Shown here: positions 22,244 to 32,300 of the stretch, one piece after another | Layout: every line of letters starts with the position of its first letter | Numbering within the stretch: the stretch's first letter is position 1 | IMG/VR virus record: IMGVR_UViG_3300009610_000043 | Span: 1 to 44,755 of that record | Strand: one strand, 5' to 3' | Source: a virus | Length of the DNA stretch: 44,755 nucleotides | Notes under the pieces: model-generated | What the model was told of the DNA's origin: nothing | The model's database searches: none | Seen by the model: only the letters and a program-made list of their open reading frames with translations | Translations under genes and position numbers: made by a program

Positions 22244-23455
22244 TTGCCAGTTTTTGATCGAATTAAGAAAGCTTGGAACGCCTTTAAAAATCCTATCAGC
22301 GATGTTGGAGAAGTTGAATACGGCACTGAAGCTTATTACGGAAATATTTCACCCTCTAGGCCAAGACATAATATTTATAGTGAACGTTCTATCGTTTCGT
22401 CTGTTTATACAAGAATTAGTGTTGATGTCGCTGGTGTTCTCATCAAACATGTCAAAATTGATGATACTGGACGATACCTCGAAGATGTTCCTAGCGCATT
22501 GAATAATTGTCTAATTTGGGAACCGAATATTGATCAGTCGCCAAGACCATTTAGACAAGATATTGCGATGACTCTCTTTGATAAAGGTGTTGCTGCTGTA
22601 GTTCCGGTTGATACAACTCGAAATCCGCAAACTAATGAACTTTTTGACATTTATAGTTTGCGTGTGGGTGAGATTGTTACATGGTATCCAAAGCATGTTC
22701 GACTTAGCGTTTATAATGAGAATCGTGGTAAACGAGAAGAAATTACATTGGAAAAGCGATACGTAGCCGTTATCGAAAATCCTCTGTATTCGGTTATGAA
22801 TGAACCAAACTCGACTCTTCAACGATTGATTAGGAAGTTAAGTCTTCTTGATGCCGTTGATGAGCAGTCCGGTTCTGGGAAACTAGATCTTATCATTCAA
22901 TTGCCTTACGTTATTAAATCTGAAGCTAGACGACAGCAAGCTGAAAAGCGACGTGAGGATATTGAATTTCAACTTAAGGGAAGCCAGTATGGTATTGCCT
23001 ATACTGATGGTACCGAGAAGATTACTCAGCTTAACCGACCAGCTGAAAACAATCTTCTTAAGCAAGTTGAGTATTTAACGGGTATGTTGTACAACCAACT
23101 CGGTCTTACCGAGGAAGTAATGAATGGTACGGCTAATGAAGAAGTTATGCTTAACTACTTTAATCGTACAATTGAACCCATTGTTGATGCTATCATCGAA
23201 TCTATGCAAAGAGCGTTCCTTGGGCCCCAAGGTTCGCGTGGTGATGAACGAATTAACTACTTCCGAGATCCGTTCAAGCTGGTTCCAGTTGGTCAGATTG
23301 CTGAAATTGCTGATAAGTTTACCCGCAATGAAATTCTTTCAGCAAATGAAATCAGACACTTTATTGGAATCAAACCATCGGATGATCCGAAGGCAGACAA
23401 ACTCGTTAATAGCAACATGCCACAAGCAGAAGTAGAAGTAACTGAAGGGGCCTAG
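22244..23455 (+). CDS. portal protein
   Basis: The protein has 403 residues; TTG start behind GGGGGTGATG. It begins with FDRIKKAWNAFKN and shows the HK97-type portal layout: SSVYTRISVDVAGVLIKHV early, a wing domain with a KHVRLSVYN strand, GIAYTDGTEKITQLNRPAENNLLKQVEYLTG, and the clip/crown region LGLTEEVMNGTANEEVMLNYFNRTIEPI. The C-terminus contains EIRHFIGIKPSDDPKAD, typical for this family. It forms the dodecameric ring at the head vertex. Placement between the terminase and the capsid fusion supports the call. Confidence 0.94.
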   Translation: MPVFDRIKKAWNAFKNPISDVGEVEYGTEAYYGNISPSRPRHNIYSERSIVSSVYTRISVDVAGVLIKHVKIDDTGRYLEDVPSALNNCLIWEPNIDQSPRPFRQDIAMTLFDKGVAAVVPVDTTRNPQTNELFDIYSLRVGEIVTWYPKHVRLSVYNENRGKREEITLEKRYVAVIENPLYSVMNEPNSTLQRLIRKLSLLDAVDEQSGSGKLDLIIQLPYVIKSEARRQQAEKRREDIEFQLKGSQYGIAYTDGTEKITQLNRPAENNLLKQVEYLTGMLYNQLGLTEEVMNGTANEEVMLNYFNRTIEPIVDAIIESMQRAFLGPQGSRGDERINYFRDPFKLVPVGQIAEIADKFTRNEILSANEIRHFIGIKPSDDPKADKLVNSNMPQAEVEVTEGA

Positions 23456-23478
23456 CTCTTTTGAAAGGATCAGTCAAA

Positions 23479-25326
23479 ATGGAACCAGATTTCAGCGGTT
23501 ACGCAACTAAGGCTGGACTCCAATGTTCTGACGGTCGAACCATCATGCCTGGTGCTTTCAAGCATCAAGATAAGATGCGGGTTCCTCTCGTTTGGCAGCA
23601 CGGTCATTCAGACCCGGAGAACGTTCTTGGCCATGCCGTCCTCGAGAATCGAGATGATGGAGTTTATACATACGGATACTTTAATACGTCAGCAAAGGCC
23701 GTTCATTCCAAGCAGCTTCTCGATCATGGTGATATTACCATGCTTTCCATCTGGGCAAATGAACTCGTTGAACGAGCCGGCAAGGTTCTCCACGGAGCTA
23801 TTCGTGAAGTGAGTCTTGTTTTGTCCGGCGCTAACCCAGGCGCTCTCATCGAAAATGTCACGATTCACCACGGCGAAGGTGATGACGTCATGCTTGAAGA
23901 TGAGGTAATCATCTATACGGGCCTTGAGCTCGAGCATGCCGATGCTGATGAGAAGAAGGACGACGAAGAAGACGGCGAAGATGGAGAAACCATCCAAGAT
24001 GTCTATGATTCAATGTCCGATAAGCAGAAGCAGGTGCTTCATTACATGCTCAGTCAGACGCTTCCGTCTACTGAGACTGATGAAGAAGTAAAACAAGATA
24101 ATCTCAACGATGACTCCAACGGTACCACTCAGGAAGGTAACACAATGACCCGTAACGTTTTTGAGAAGGACGGGCAAGACGACACCAAGTCGCCAGTTCT
24201 CTCGCACTCTGACATGCAGGGCATTGTTGCCGATGCGACGAAGATCGGATCGCTCAAGGCGGCTGTTGAGAGTTATGCGCTTGCTCACGGTATCAATCAG
24301 ATCGACGTTCTCTTCCCAGAGGCGCAAGCTCTCACCACGGCGCCGGAGTTCTATACTCGTCGTCAGGAATGGGTGAACTCGGTTCTTGGTGGAGCTCGTA
24401 AGAGCCCCTTCAGTCGGGTGAAGACTCACTGGGCAGACCTCACCTATGATGATGCTCGTGCGAAGGGCTATATCACTGGCGAAGAGAAGCAGGAAGAGTT
24501 CTACGGAACTGCTCGTCGGGAAACTGCCCCGCAGACCATCTACAAGAAGCAGAAGCTGGATCGTGATGACATTCTTGACATCACGGACTTCGATGTCGTT
24601 GCCTGGATGAAGGGCGAGATGAGGCTTATGCTTGATGAGGAACTGGCTCGTGCAATTCTTCTTGGTGATGGGCGTGTGCTTCCGGATCCAGACAAGATTT
24701 TGGAGGAGCGCATTCGTCCGATCGCCAAGGATGATCCGCTGTTTGCCATTCAGGTACTGTGCGATTTCTCTACCATCGACAAGTTCGTCGATGCCGTTAT
24801 TCAGTGGCGTTCTCAGTATCGCGGCAGTGGACAACCTACGCTGTATACCAGTGAGGCCCTTCTTTCCAGCGTCATGATGCTCAAGGATACGCTTGGTCGT
24901 CGTATCTATTCGAATCTCGATCAGTTTGCTGCTGAGATTCGTGTTTCATCGATCGTTCCGGTTGATATCTTTGATCCAGCTGCTGGACAGCCGAAAGCGA
25001 TCATGGTCAACATGAACGACTACGTGATCGGTTCCGACAAGGGCGGACAGGTTAGTCTGTTCGATGATTTCGACATCGATTACAACCAGTACAAGTATCT
25101 GATTGAGACTCGGTGCTCCGGTGCTCTGGTCAAGCTCAAGTCTGCGTTGGTTTTCAAGCAGGGAACGTTTGTTGCGCCTCCTGGTGGTACCGGTCATATC
25201 ATTGTGCCTGAACCGCCGAATGAGCGTCAGAGTGTCCCGCCGGTCCATGGATCGCTGCCTGATGATACTGTGACGACGACGGCGACGGAGACCAAGGCTC
25301 CTAAGAAGTCTTCATCTGAGTCGTAA
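23479..25326 (+). CDS. capsid maturation protease fused to major capsid protein
   Basis: ATG 23479 behind GAAAGGA is preferred over TTG 23461; about 615 residues. Residues 1-150 form a HK97-type (U35) prohead protease: VWQHGHSDPENVLGHA holds the catalytic His and EVSLVLSGANPGA (near 112) the Ser. An acidic linker (about 155-210, DEKKDDEEDGEDGE) leads to a HK97-fold major capsid protein from about 223 (MTRNVFEKDGQD) with a helical delta-like domain and VWQ-type core strands. An internal ATG at 24145 lies 7 bases after AGGAAGG, so free capsid protein may also be made. The capsid half looks richer in G+C than its neighbours, as a highly expressed gene might be. Protease-capsid fusions are known in phages. 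Confidence 0.93.
   Translation: MEPDFSGYATKAGLQCSDGRTIMPGAFKHQDKMRVPLVWQHGHSDPENVLGHAVLENRDDGVYTYGYFNTSAKAVHSKQLLDHGDITMLSIWANELVERAGKVLHGAIREVSLVLSGANPGALIENVTIHHGEGDDVMLEDEVIIYTGLELEHADADEKKDDEEDGEDGETIQDVYDSMSDKQKQVLHYMLSQTLPSTETDEEVKQDNLNDDSNGTTQEGNTMTRNVFEKDGQDDTKSPVLSHSDMQGIVADATKIGSLKAAVESYALAHGINQIDVLFPEAQALTTAPEFYTRRQEWVNSVLGGARKSPFSRVKTHWADLTYDDARAKGYITGEEKQEEFYGTARRETAPQTIYKKQKLDRDDILDITDFDVVAWMKGEMRLMLDEELARAILLGDGRVLPDPDKILEERIRPIAKDDPLFAIQVLCDFSTIDKFVDAVIQWRSQYRGSGQPTLYTSEALLSSVMMLKDTLGRRIYSNLDQFAAEIRVSSIVPVDIFDPAAGQPKAIMVNMNDYVIGSDKGGQVSLFDDFDIDYNQYKYLIETRCSGALVKLKSALVFKQGTFVAPPGGTGHIIVPEPPNERQSVPPVHGSLPDDTVTTTATETKAPKKSSSES
24134..24147 (+). promoter_or_regulatory. internal ribosome site for the capsid protein
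   Basis: AGGAAGG followed by seven bases and an in-frame ATG (24145-24147) lies at the end of the acidic linker of the protease-capsid fusion. This spacing is as good as that of real starts in this genome, so capsid subunits free of protease could be translated here. Confidence 0.55.
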
Positions 25327-25340
25327 CTAAAGGAGTTTTG

Positions 25341-25670
25341 ATGGCTAGGTTTTACGGTGAAGTTGGCTATGGAGAATCTGTAGAAACTCCACCTGATTCT
25401 GGTGTATGGGAAGACGTTATTACTGAAACTGTATATTTCGGTGATGTCATTCGAGATACTAGAAAGCTAGAGCCAGGAGAAAATCTTAACGATGATATTA
25501 CTACTACTAATTCAATTAGTATCGTCGCGGATGACTATGCCATCAAGCATTTCTTTAAGATCAAATACGTGAGATGGGCGGGGACTTTGTGGACTATCAA
25601 AAATGTTGAAGTCAGAAGTCCCCGTCTCATCCTGAGTCTAGGGAGTGTATATAATGGCCCAACGCCATGA
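25341..25670 (+). CDS. head completion/stopper protein
   Basis: ATG 25341 behind AAAGGAG; 109 residues. It opens ARFYGEVGYGESVETPPDSGVWED and includes DYAIKHFFKIKYVRWAGTLWTIKNVEV and RLILSLGSVYNG, a pattern common for small beta-rich proteins that seal the head after packaging. The position directly after the capsid gene and before the tail terminator candidate fits. The family is recognised by pattern only. Confidence 0.82.
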   Translation: MARFYGEVGYGESVETPPDSGVWEDVITETVYFGDVIRDTRKLEPGENLNDDITTTNSISIVADDYAIKHFFKIKYVRWAGTLWTIKNVEVRSPRLILSLGSVYNGPTP

Positions 25671-25959
25671 ACTCCAAACTCTTTTGATCAATATATTAGG
25701 AACCAAAGACGTATATTTTCAACCACCGCCTAACGTGCTAATGAATTATCCTTGTATTGTATACCATCGTGATTATGAGTTAGTTAATCACGCTGATGAT
25801 TTAGTTTATAAGCGCAGAAAGCGTTATCTGGTGACTGTTATTGATCGAAATCCTGATAGTGTTGTTCCAGACAAGATCTCAGAACTACCACTATGCGTAT
25901 ACGATCGGTTCTTTACGGCCGATAATTTGAACCACGATGTTTACAAACTTTTCTTCTAA
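25654..25959 (+). CDS. tail terminator-like protein
   Basis: The GTG at 25645 is in frame, but GGGAG at 25641-25645 points to ATG 25654; 101 residues. It contains LLINILGTKDVYFQPPPNVLMNYPCIVY, RDYELVNHADDLVYKRRKRYLVTVIDR and ends DVYKLFF. The fold pattern (helix, P-x-YPCIVY strand, meander, D-R-N) is that of tail terminator or head-closure proteins. It overlaps the previous gene and directly precedes the major tail protein, the expected order. Confidence 0.82.
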   Translation: MAQRHELQTLLINILGTKDVYFQPPPNVLMNYPCIVYHRDYELVNHADDLVYKRRKRYLVTVIDRNPDSVVPDKISELPLCVYDRFFTADNLNHDVYKLFF

Positions 25960-25971
25960 GGAGAAAGCACA

Positions 25972-26703
25972 ATGCCCACACTTGTTTGGGATCTTGTTGG
26001 TGATCGTTACTACGAAACCGGCATTGATCATGGCGTCCTTTACAGTCCTGATGCGAGCGGCGTTTACGCCTCTGGTGTTGCTTGGAACGGTCTCACCAGC
26101 ATCTCAGAAACCCCTAGCGGAGCTGAGCCGAACGCTCAGTATGCCGACAACATTAAGTATCTGAACCTCATTTCGGTTGAGGAATTCGGTGCGACTCTCG
26201 AAGCGTTCACCTATCCGGAAGAGTTCGCCGAGTTCGATGGTCTTGGTGTTCCTAGTGACGGTGTCTTCGTTGGGCAACAGCCGCGCAAGACATTCGGTCT
26301 GTCCTATCGGACCAGGGTCGGCAATGACCTCGAGGGCGATGCTTACGGGTACAAGCTTCACCTCGTTTATGGTTGCATTGCCAGTCCTTCGGAGAAGGCT
26401 TACAACACCATTAACGATTCCCCAGAGGCCATCACCTTCAGCTGGGAGATCTCTACGACTCCTGTCCCAGTCACTGACTACAACCCTACGTCACTCATTG
26501 TCATCGACTCGGGCATTGTAGATCCAGCTGCACTCACTTCCCTCGAGGCGCTTCTGTACGGTAACACTCTTCCGGCCAAGCTTCCGCTTCCTGATGAAGT
26601 GATTGCGCTCTTTCCGGGGACTACCACGATGACGGCTGCGGAACGGGCTGAACGAGCTTCTCGTCGTAAGTCGGCTAAGACTAAGTCGAAGAGCGACGCT
26701 TAA
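25972..26703 (+). CDS. major tail protein (tail tube), copy A
   Basis: The protein has 243 residues with an ATG behind AAGGAGAAAGCAC. Segments LVWDLVGDRYYETGIDHGVLY, AWNGLTSISE, YPEEFAEFDG and RKTFGLSYRTRVGNDLEG form the conserved shape of siphovirus tube proteins of this kind. The C-terminus is basic (RSKSAKTKSKSDA-like, residues 225-243). The gene looks G+C-rich with strong codon bias like the capsid gene, consistent with high copy. A clear paralogue (copy B) lies at 27282. It forms the rings through which DNA passes. Confidence 0.9.
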   Translation: MPTLVWDLVGDRYYETGIDHGVLYSPDASGVYASGVAWNGLTSISETPSGAEPNAQYADNIKYLNLISVEEFGATLEAFTYPEEFAEFDGLGVPSDGVFVGQQPRKTFGLSYRTRVGNDLEGDAYGYKLHLVYGCIASPSEKAYNTINDSPEAITFSWEISTTPVPVTDYNPTSLIVIDSGIVDPAALTSLEALLYGNTLPAKLPLPDEVIALFPGTTTMTAAERAERASRRKSAKTKSKSDA

Positions 26704-26727
26704 TCGAAATTGATGGGAGATCAGAGA

Positions 26728-27270
26728 GTGCTTAAACTAACTATACTTGGAACAGAATACTTCAATGAAGAGACAGAAACATTTGAATCTGTCGGTGACT
26801 TCGAATTGGAGTTAGAGCATTCTCTGGTCTCACTGTCAAAATGGGAGTCAAAATTTCAAAAGCCTTTTTTGACAGCAACTACAAAAACGTCCGCAGAAGT
26901 TTTTGGATACATCGAAGCGATGATTCTTACTCCGGTTTATCCGGAAAACATCGTGGCTAGTTTCGATCAAAGAAATTTAGATAGAATTAATAATTACATT
27001 GAATCAAAAGAATCAGCAACAACTTTTGGGTCAATGCCAGAACGTCGTGGCAGAGGTGAAATAATAACTTCCGAACTAATTTATTATTGGATGGTTGCAT
27101 TTAACATTCCATTTGAATGTGAGCGATGGCATCTTAATAGATTATTTGCATTAATCCGCATATGTAACATTAAGAATTCGAAACCAAAGAAGATGTCTCG
27201 GAATGAAATGGCATCGAGAAATCGAGAGCTGAATGCTCGACGTAGAGCAGAACTCAACACGAAGGGCTGA
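26728..27270 (+). CDS. tail assembly chaperone-like protein
   Basis: I prefer GTG 26728, 7-8 bases after GGGAGA, over ATG 26713 or TTG 26710; 180 residues. It begins LKLTILGTEYFNEETETFESVGDFELELEHSLVSLSKWESKFQKPFL, a known pattern for proteins in the tail-chaperone place between the tube and tape-measure genes. Residues 85-150 are helical with EIITSELIYYWMVAFNIPFECE; the end is basic. I see no clear slippery frameshift, unlike the two-frame G/GT chaperones. It sits between the two tube paralogues, so copy B could be part of the same assembly. Confidence 0.78.
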   Translation: MLKLTILGTEYFNEETETFESVGDFELELEHSLVSLSKWESKFQKPFLTATTKTSAEVFGYIEAMILTPVYPENIVASFDQRNLDRINNYIESKESATTFGSMPERRGRGEIITSELIYYWMVAFNIPFECERWHLNRLFALIRICNIKNSKPKKMSRNEMASRNRELNARRRAELNTKG

Positions 27271-27281
27271 TTGGAGGGTAA

Positions 27282-28103
27282 ATGACTGCACTTATCTGGG
27301 ATGAAACTTCGAAACGCTTATATGAAACTGGCGTCAGTAAAGGCGTCTTTTATGATGTGAATGGTTATGGTGTTGCTTGGAATGGCCTTACTGCTATTGA
27401 GGAAGCTACGTCGAATCAAGTTCAAGCAGTTCATTTCGATGGTTTGAAATTCAATGATATTGTAACGCTTGGAGATTTCTCAGCTGTTATGCGAGCTTGG
27501 ACTTATCCAGATGAGTTTCTTCCGTATGAAGGAATTTTAGAAGATCAAACAGGTTTTTTCGTTACTGATCAGCCTTTAAGCAGATTTGGTTTGTCATATC
27601 AGACCAACATTGGAAATGATGTTGAAGGTTTGGAACACGGTTACAAGATTCATATCCTTTATAATTTGACTGCTATTCCCGCTCAAAAGATTTATCAAAC
27701 GATGTCTTTGGAAACAGCTCCGCTGGAATTTCAATGGACAATCACTGGGATTCCAGAAGCTATTGAGAATTTCCGGCCAACAGCTCATATCATTTTTGAT
27801 AGTACTAAAATGGATCAGTGGTTACTCGAGGATCTTGAAAGTATTATTTATGGAGATGCAGATAATCCCCCGCATCTCCCTCCATTGAAAGGTCTTGCCA
27901 CTTTCATTCGAAAGTGGGATCGTCTCATTATTACAGACAATGGCGATGGTACTTGGACGGCAGAGTCGCCTCGTGAAAGTCAAATCGTCATGCTTGATGA
28001 TACAACATTTGAAATCACAGCCGACACGGCAGTCTATCTGGATCCTGAGACATACGAAATTAGCAGTAGCGATAAGAACGAGGAGGATATATGGCTACCG
28101 TAA
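27282..28103 (+). CDS. tail tube paralogue with C-terminal extension, copy B
   Basis: The protein has 273 residues with an ATG behind TTGGAGGG. It aligns with copy A over the first 200 residues: LIWDETSKRLYETGVSKGVFY, AWNGLTAIEE, YPDEFLPYEG, RFGLSYQTNIGNDVEG. After about 205 it adds a beta-domain (TFIRKWDRLIITDNGDGTWTAESP onward) not found in copy A. Codon use is AT-rich, in contrast to copy A. A minor tube ring, a tail-terminal cap or a decoration is possible. A duplication followed by domain gain is the simplest history. Confidence 0.85.
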   Translation: MTALIWDETSKRLYETGVSKGVFYDVNGYGVAWNGLTAIEEATSNQVQAVHFDGLKFNDIVTLGDFSAVMRAWTYPDEFLPYEGILEDQTGFFVTDQPLSRFGLSYQTNIGNDVEGLEHGYKIHILYNLTAIPAQKIYQTMSLETAPLEFQWTITGIPEAIENFRPTAHIIFDSTKMDQWLLEDLESIIYGDADNPPHLPPLKGLATFIRKWDRLIITDNGDGTWTAESPRESQIVMLDDTTFEITADTAVYLDPETYEISSSDKNEEDIWLP

Positions 28104-28999
28104 CCGGTTTTACCGCTGAGAGAATGCTTGAAATCGAAGATGCTAGTGTTATTGATGGCGAAGTTCGTGTTAACAATCTTTTCTTGATTACTCGAGGCGG
28201 AACTGAAATTGATGCAGGTAATGTACGTGGGCCAATTGGTAATACTGGTCCTCCCGTTGCCGATGGTAATAAGGGTGATATTACCGTATCTTCTGCTGGT
28301 ACAAACTGGCAAATCAATGCTGACGCAGTAACTAATGCGGAAATGGCTGATATGGCAGCCAATCGTATTAAAGGTGCTGTTGTTGCAGGCAATCCTGTCG
28401 ATTTGACAGCGGCTCAAGTGAATACCCTGTTGTCGGCAGTAACCTCCGTTAATGAGCAAAATAACGGTGCAGTTTATGCGCCTCGTGTCTTTACTAGTAA
28501 AAGCTTGCTGGATGCATGGGCTGCGCCACGTGGCTCAATGGGTATTACTACCGATACTGATACTGTGTGGGTAAGAGGTGCTTCTTCTTGGTTTGTTGTG
28601 TATGGCCTTGGCACCAGACAATTCCCATCTGTTACAATTCCATCTGGCCAAACCGATGCTGGTAGCGGGTCACCAGCTGATTGGCTTGCCACAACAGTAC
28701 CAGTTCCTACGTGGGCGACAAAAGTTGTTGTACAAACTGGTGTTGTTGGTATTTATGAATCTGTTGGTCCTGGCTTGCCTTATACCTTGACGACGCGTGT
28801 TGGTGTTAATTCTGGATTTGCGGCTCCTGGTACTGGAAAAGGAATTAATATGCGATTTTCAGAAAGTTGGGGTGACGTGATCAATACTCCATCCACTGGA
28901 TCAATTGGTATTGCGATTATGGCCTCTAGATCAGGCGGCGGCGCTCTTCGTTTTGATGCAGCATGTCGTGCTACATTTGACTGCATATTCTTGTCCTAA
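28091..28999 (+). CDS. fibre-like structural protein
   Basis: The 302-residue protein starts inside the end of copy B. It contains a short triplet part (GPIGNTGPP, near 46-54), then ADGNKGDITVSSAGTNWQIN and NRIKGAV, matching in layout the shaft of the collagen fibre at 12539 (NGDKGDITVAGGGATLTVDN, RVLGRD). A beta-rich C-terminal half follows. Fibre-type proteins are unusual between tube and tape measure, so it may decorate the tail tube, perhaps attached to copy B whose gene it overlaps. Confidence 0.75.
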   Translation: MATVTGFTAERMLEIEDASVIDGEVRVNNLFLITRGGTEIDAGNVRGPIGNTGPPVADGNKGDITVSSAGTNWQINADAVTNAEMADMAANRIKGAVVAGNPVDLTAAQVNTLLSAVTSVNEQNNGAVYAPRVFTSKSLLDAWAAPRGSMGITTDTDTVWVRGASSWFVVYGLGTRQFPSVTIPSGQTDAGSGSPADWLATTVPVPTWATKVVVQTGVVGIYESVGPGLPYTLTTRVGVNSGFAAPGTGKGINMRFSESWGDVINTPSTGSIGIAIMASRSGGGALRFDAACRATFDCIFLS

Positions 29000-29008
29000 A
29001 GGGGATTC

Positions 29009-29386
29009 ATGTTTCACCTTACATCTCATGGTGATTTCAAGAAGACTACAAAATTTTTAGAATTCATGCAAAGCGGAGATGTATTCGATAATCTTGATAA
29101 ATATGGGCGTCAAGGAGTAGATGCTCTTTCAAGTGCTACTCCTCGAGATACTGGTGAAACAGCTAATTCTTGGAATTATCAAATCGGTCATACAAAAGGT
29201 ACATATTCAATAAGTTGGTTCAACACCCACAAAGAAGGTGGGGTAAACATTGCCGTCATTATTCAATATGGGCATGGAACTGGCACAGGTGGATGGGTTG
29301 AAGGAAGAGATTATATTAACCCAGCAGTTAGGCCCTTATTCGATAGGATCGTGAACGATATTTGGAGGCAGGTGACAAATGGCTAG
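29009..29386 (+). CDS. HK97 gp10-like tail completion protein
   Basis: The protein has 125 residues; an ATG after AAAGGGGATTC. Pattern: LDKYGRQGVDALSSATPRDTGETANSWNYQI, then IAVIIQYGHGTGTGGWVEGRDYINPAVRPLFDRI. The TPRDTG, then YG-GTG and PA-RP, are characteristic of HK97 gp10-type proteins at the head-tail interface or tail completion. Its gene is usually found before the tube gene; here it lies just before the tape measure and overlaps its start by 8 bp. Confidence 0.88.
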   Translation: MFHLTSHGDFKKTTKFLEFMQSGDVFDNLDKYGRQGVDALSSATPRDTGETANSWNYQIGHTKGTYSISWFNTHKEGGVNIAVIIQYGHGTGTGGWVEGRDYINPAVRPLFDRIVNDIWRQVTNG

Positions 29387-32300
29387 TGTAGACGACCGCA
29401 TTGTCCGGATGGAATTCGACAATGCCTCATTCGAAAGAAAAATCGGGAGCACGATCACTAGCCTTGGCCAGTTGGAAAAGGCCCTTAAATTCGATGCGGC
29501 TAAGCAAGGCTTCTCTGAGATTAGCTCAATGGCTGACAAATTCCATCTTACTGGAATGGGCTCAGCTATTGACGGTATCAGTACTAAGTTTCTTGCGCTC
29601 AGTACCATTGCCATTACTGCGCTTTCGAATATTGTAAACAAAGCTATTGATACTGGTCTTCAATTAGCTAAGCATCTCAGCTTGGACCAGGTTATTTCGG
29701 GGTTCAAAGAGTACGAACAGAATATGACGTCTATTCAGACGATTCTGTCTAATACTAAACAAGATGGCACTAATCTTGAAGATGTTAATGGCGCTCTTGG
29801 TACTTTGAACGAATACGCCGATAAGACCATTTATAATTTCGGTCAGATGACTCGAAACATCGGTACCTTTACGGCCGCTGGTGTTGATTTGGATACGTCG
29901 GTCCAGTCCATCAAGGGTATTTCGAACCTGGCTGCAATGTCCGGGTCAAGCGCTGATCAAGCTTCAAGTGCCATGTATCAGCTTTCACAGGCTGTTGCTA
30001 CTGGCTCTCTGAAGTTGATGGACTGGAACTCGGTTGTCAATGCTGGTATGGGCGGCGAAGTCTTCCAAAAGGCTTTGTTCGAAACCGGTAAAGCTATGGG
30101 AACTATTGCTGATGTTCCCATGGGTCAATCGTTCCAAGAGTGGACTGATTCTGGTCATTCGTTCAGAGAGTCTCTCCAAGAGGGTTGGGTTACTGCAGAC
30201 GTTTTGACTACCACTCTTCAGGGTTTCACTGGAGAGATGACCGAAGCACAACTCACAGCGATTGGTTATACGCAAGAACAAGCTGCTGAAATTATAGCTC
30301 TTGGGCAGACTGGCGTTGAAGCTGCTACGAAGGTTAGAACGCTTACTGGCCTTATTGAGACAACGAAGGAAGCAATTGGTTCTGGATGGTCAGAATCATT
30401 CAAAATCGTATTTGGTAACTTCGAAGAAGCGACGCAATTGTTCAGTGGTGCTAGTGGCATCATTGGTCATATTGTAAAGACGAATGCGGATGCTCGTAAC
30501 GAGTTGCTTCAAGGGTGGTCAGATCTCGGCGGCAGGACTCTGCTGTTTGAGTCTATACAAACTGCCCTCTTCAATCTATATGATATTATTAAGCCAATCA
30601 AAGAAGCTTTCCACGATATTTTCCCGCCGCTGACTGCGGAACGACTCTTTGAAATGACCCAACGTTTCTCTGAGTTTGCTGCCGCATTGAAGCCAAGCGG
30701 CGAGACTGTTGAGAAGCTTAAGGACATATTCAGAGGTCTTTTCGGAGCACTCGAAATTGGTTGGGAAATAGTAAAGGAAGGCGCCAAATTTATTGGCGAA
30801 CTGTTTACTAGTATTACTGGTGCTGGCAGTGGCCAATTTACTACGTTCTTGGCGAACATCGGTAATTTCCTCACGGAACTGAACGAGAAGCTTGTTGCTG
30901 GCGGCGGAATCAAGCAGTTCTTCGTTGATCTGAAGGAAAAGATTACCGAGTTCTTCAGCGCGGCTAGCGCCTGGGTTCAAGAATCTGGTATTATTCCGTT
31001 CTTTATTGATTTGAAAGATAATCTCGTCATCTTCTTTCAGGAAGCACAAAGATTTATTGACGAGTCCGGGATCAAGGATTTCTTTGAAGATCTCAAAGAC
31101 GCCATTAAAGATCCTGCTGAATTTGTAGACGATCTAAAGAACAACCTAATCGAGCTGTTTGATAATTTCAAGCCTGATATTCTCGAAAAGGCTGGCGGAG
31201 CCTTCGAGAGAGTTGGTCAAAGATTCGAAACGCTCAAGGGTATATTTAAGAAGGCTAAGGAACTTTGGGAACCATTTTCAGACGCTTTGTCTAAGGTCGC
31301 AGAGGTTTTAGACGATACGTGGGAAGCCATTAAGCGATGGTTCGAAGAGCTTGGTGACAAAATCGCTGCCGTCATGGGACCTGGCGATTTCGATGCAGCT
31401 GTTGACGCAATCAATGTGGGTCTTCTTGGCGCTATAGCTGGCCTTATCGCAAAGTTCATGAGCGATGGCTTCAACTTCGATATTGGAAGTGGACTCTTCG
31501 ATAAGATTGGTAAGTCGTTCGAAGAACTTACTGGCGTTCTTACAGCGATGCAGAGCAGTATTAAAGCTGATGCTCTGCTGAAGATTGCTGGAGCGATCGC
31601 TCTTTTGACAGCGTCTGTTGTTGTTCTCTCCTTGATCGACTCCGCTGCTTTGACGAAGTCGCTTACGGCAATGGCCATTGGCTTCGGTCAGCTTATGGCT
31701 TCGTTTGCGATCCTTACAAAGATGTCCGCTGGGCCAAAGAGTGCTGCTAGTTTGAGTCTTCTCGCTGGCGGCATGCTTCTTCTTTCTGGCGCTATCTTAA
31801 TTCTTGCTTTGGCTGCTGAGAGCTTGTCGGACATGGATTGGGGAGAACTCGCCAAGGGTCTCACTGGTGTTCTTGCTTTGATGACCATTATGACTGGCGC
31901 GGCAGTTATCCTGTCTCAGAACACAGGTGGGCTGGTTAAAGCCGGTCTAGGCATGATTGGGATTGCTGTCGCACTTGCCATTCTTGCTGGGGCAATGAAG
32001 ATCTTCGCCACAATGTCTTGGGAGGACATGGGTAAGGGTTTCACTGCTGTAGCAGGAGGCCTTCTCGTCATCGCTGGTGCACTACAGCTAATGCCTAATG
32101 GCGCAAGTATGGCCCTTCAAGGCGTTGGGCTTATGTTGGTTGCCACAAGCATGGCCATTCTTGCTGGTGTTGTTAAAATCTTCGCTGACATGGAATGGGG
32201 AGAGATGGGTAAGGGGTTCGCCGCAATTGCGGGCGGGCTTCTTATTATCGCCGGCGCAATGCAGCTCATGCCTCCTACTATGCCGCTCATTGGCGCAGGA

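Noticed and set aside
24010-24834. A 274-residue minus-strand frame inside the capsid gene
   Set aside because: Antisense to a clearly coding capsid protein, no ribosome site, and no supported gene in this genome is on the minus strand.
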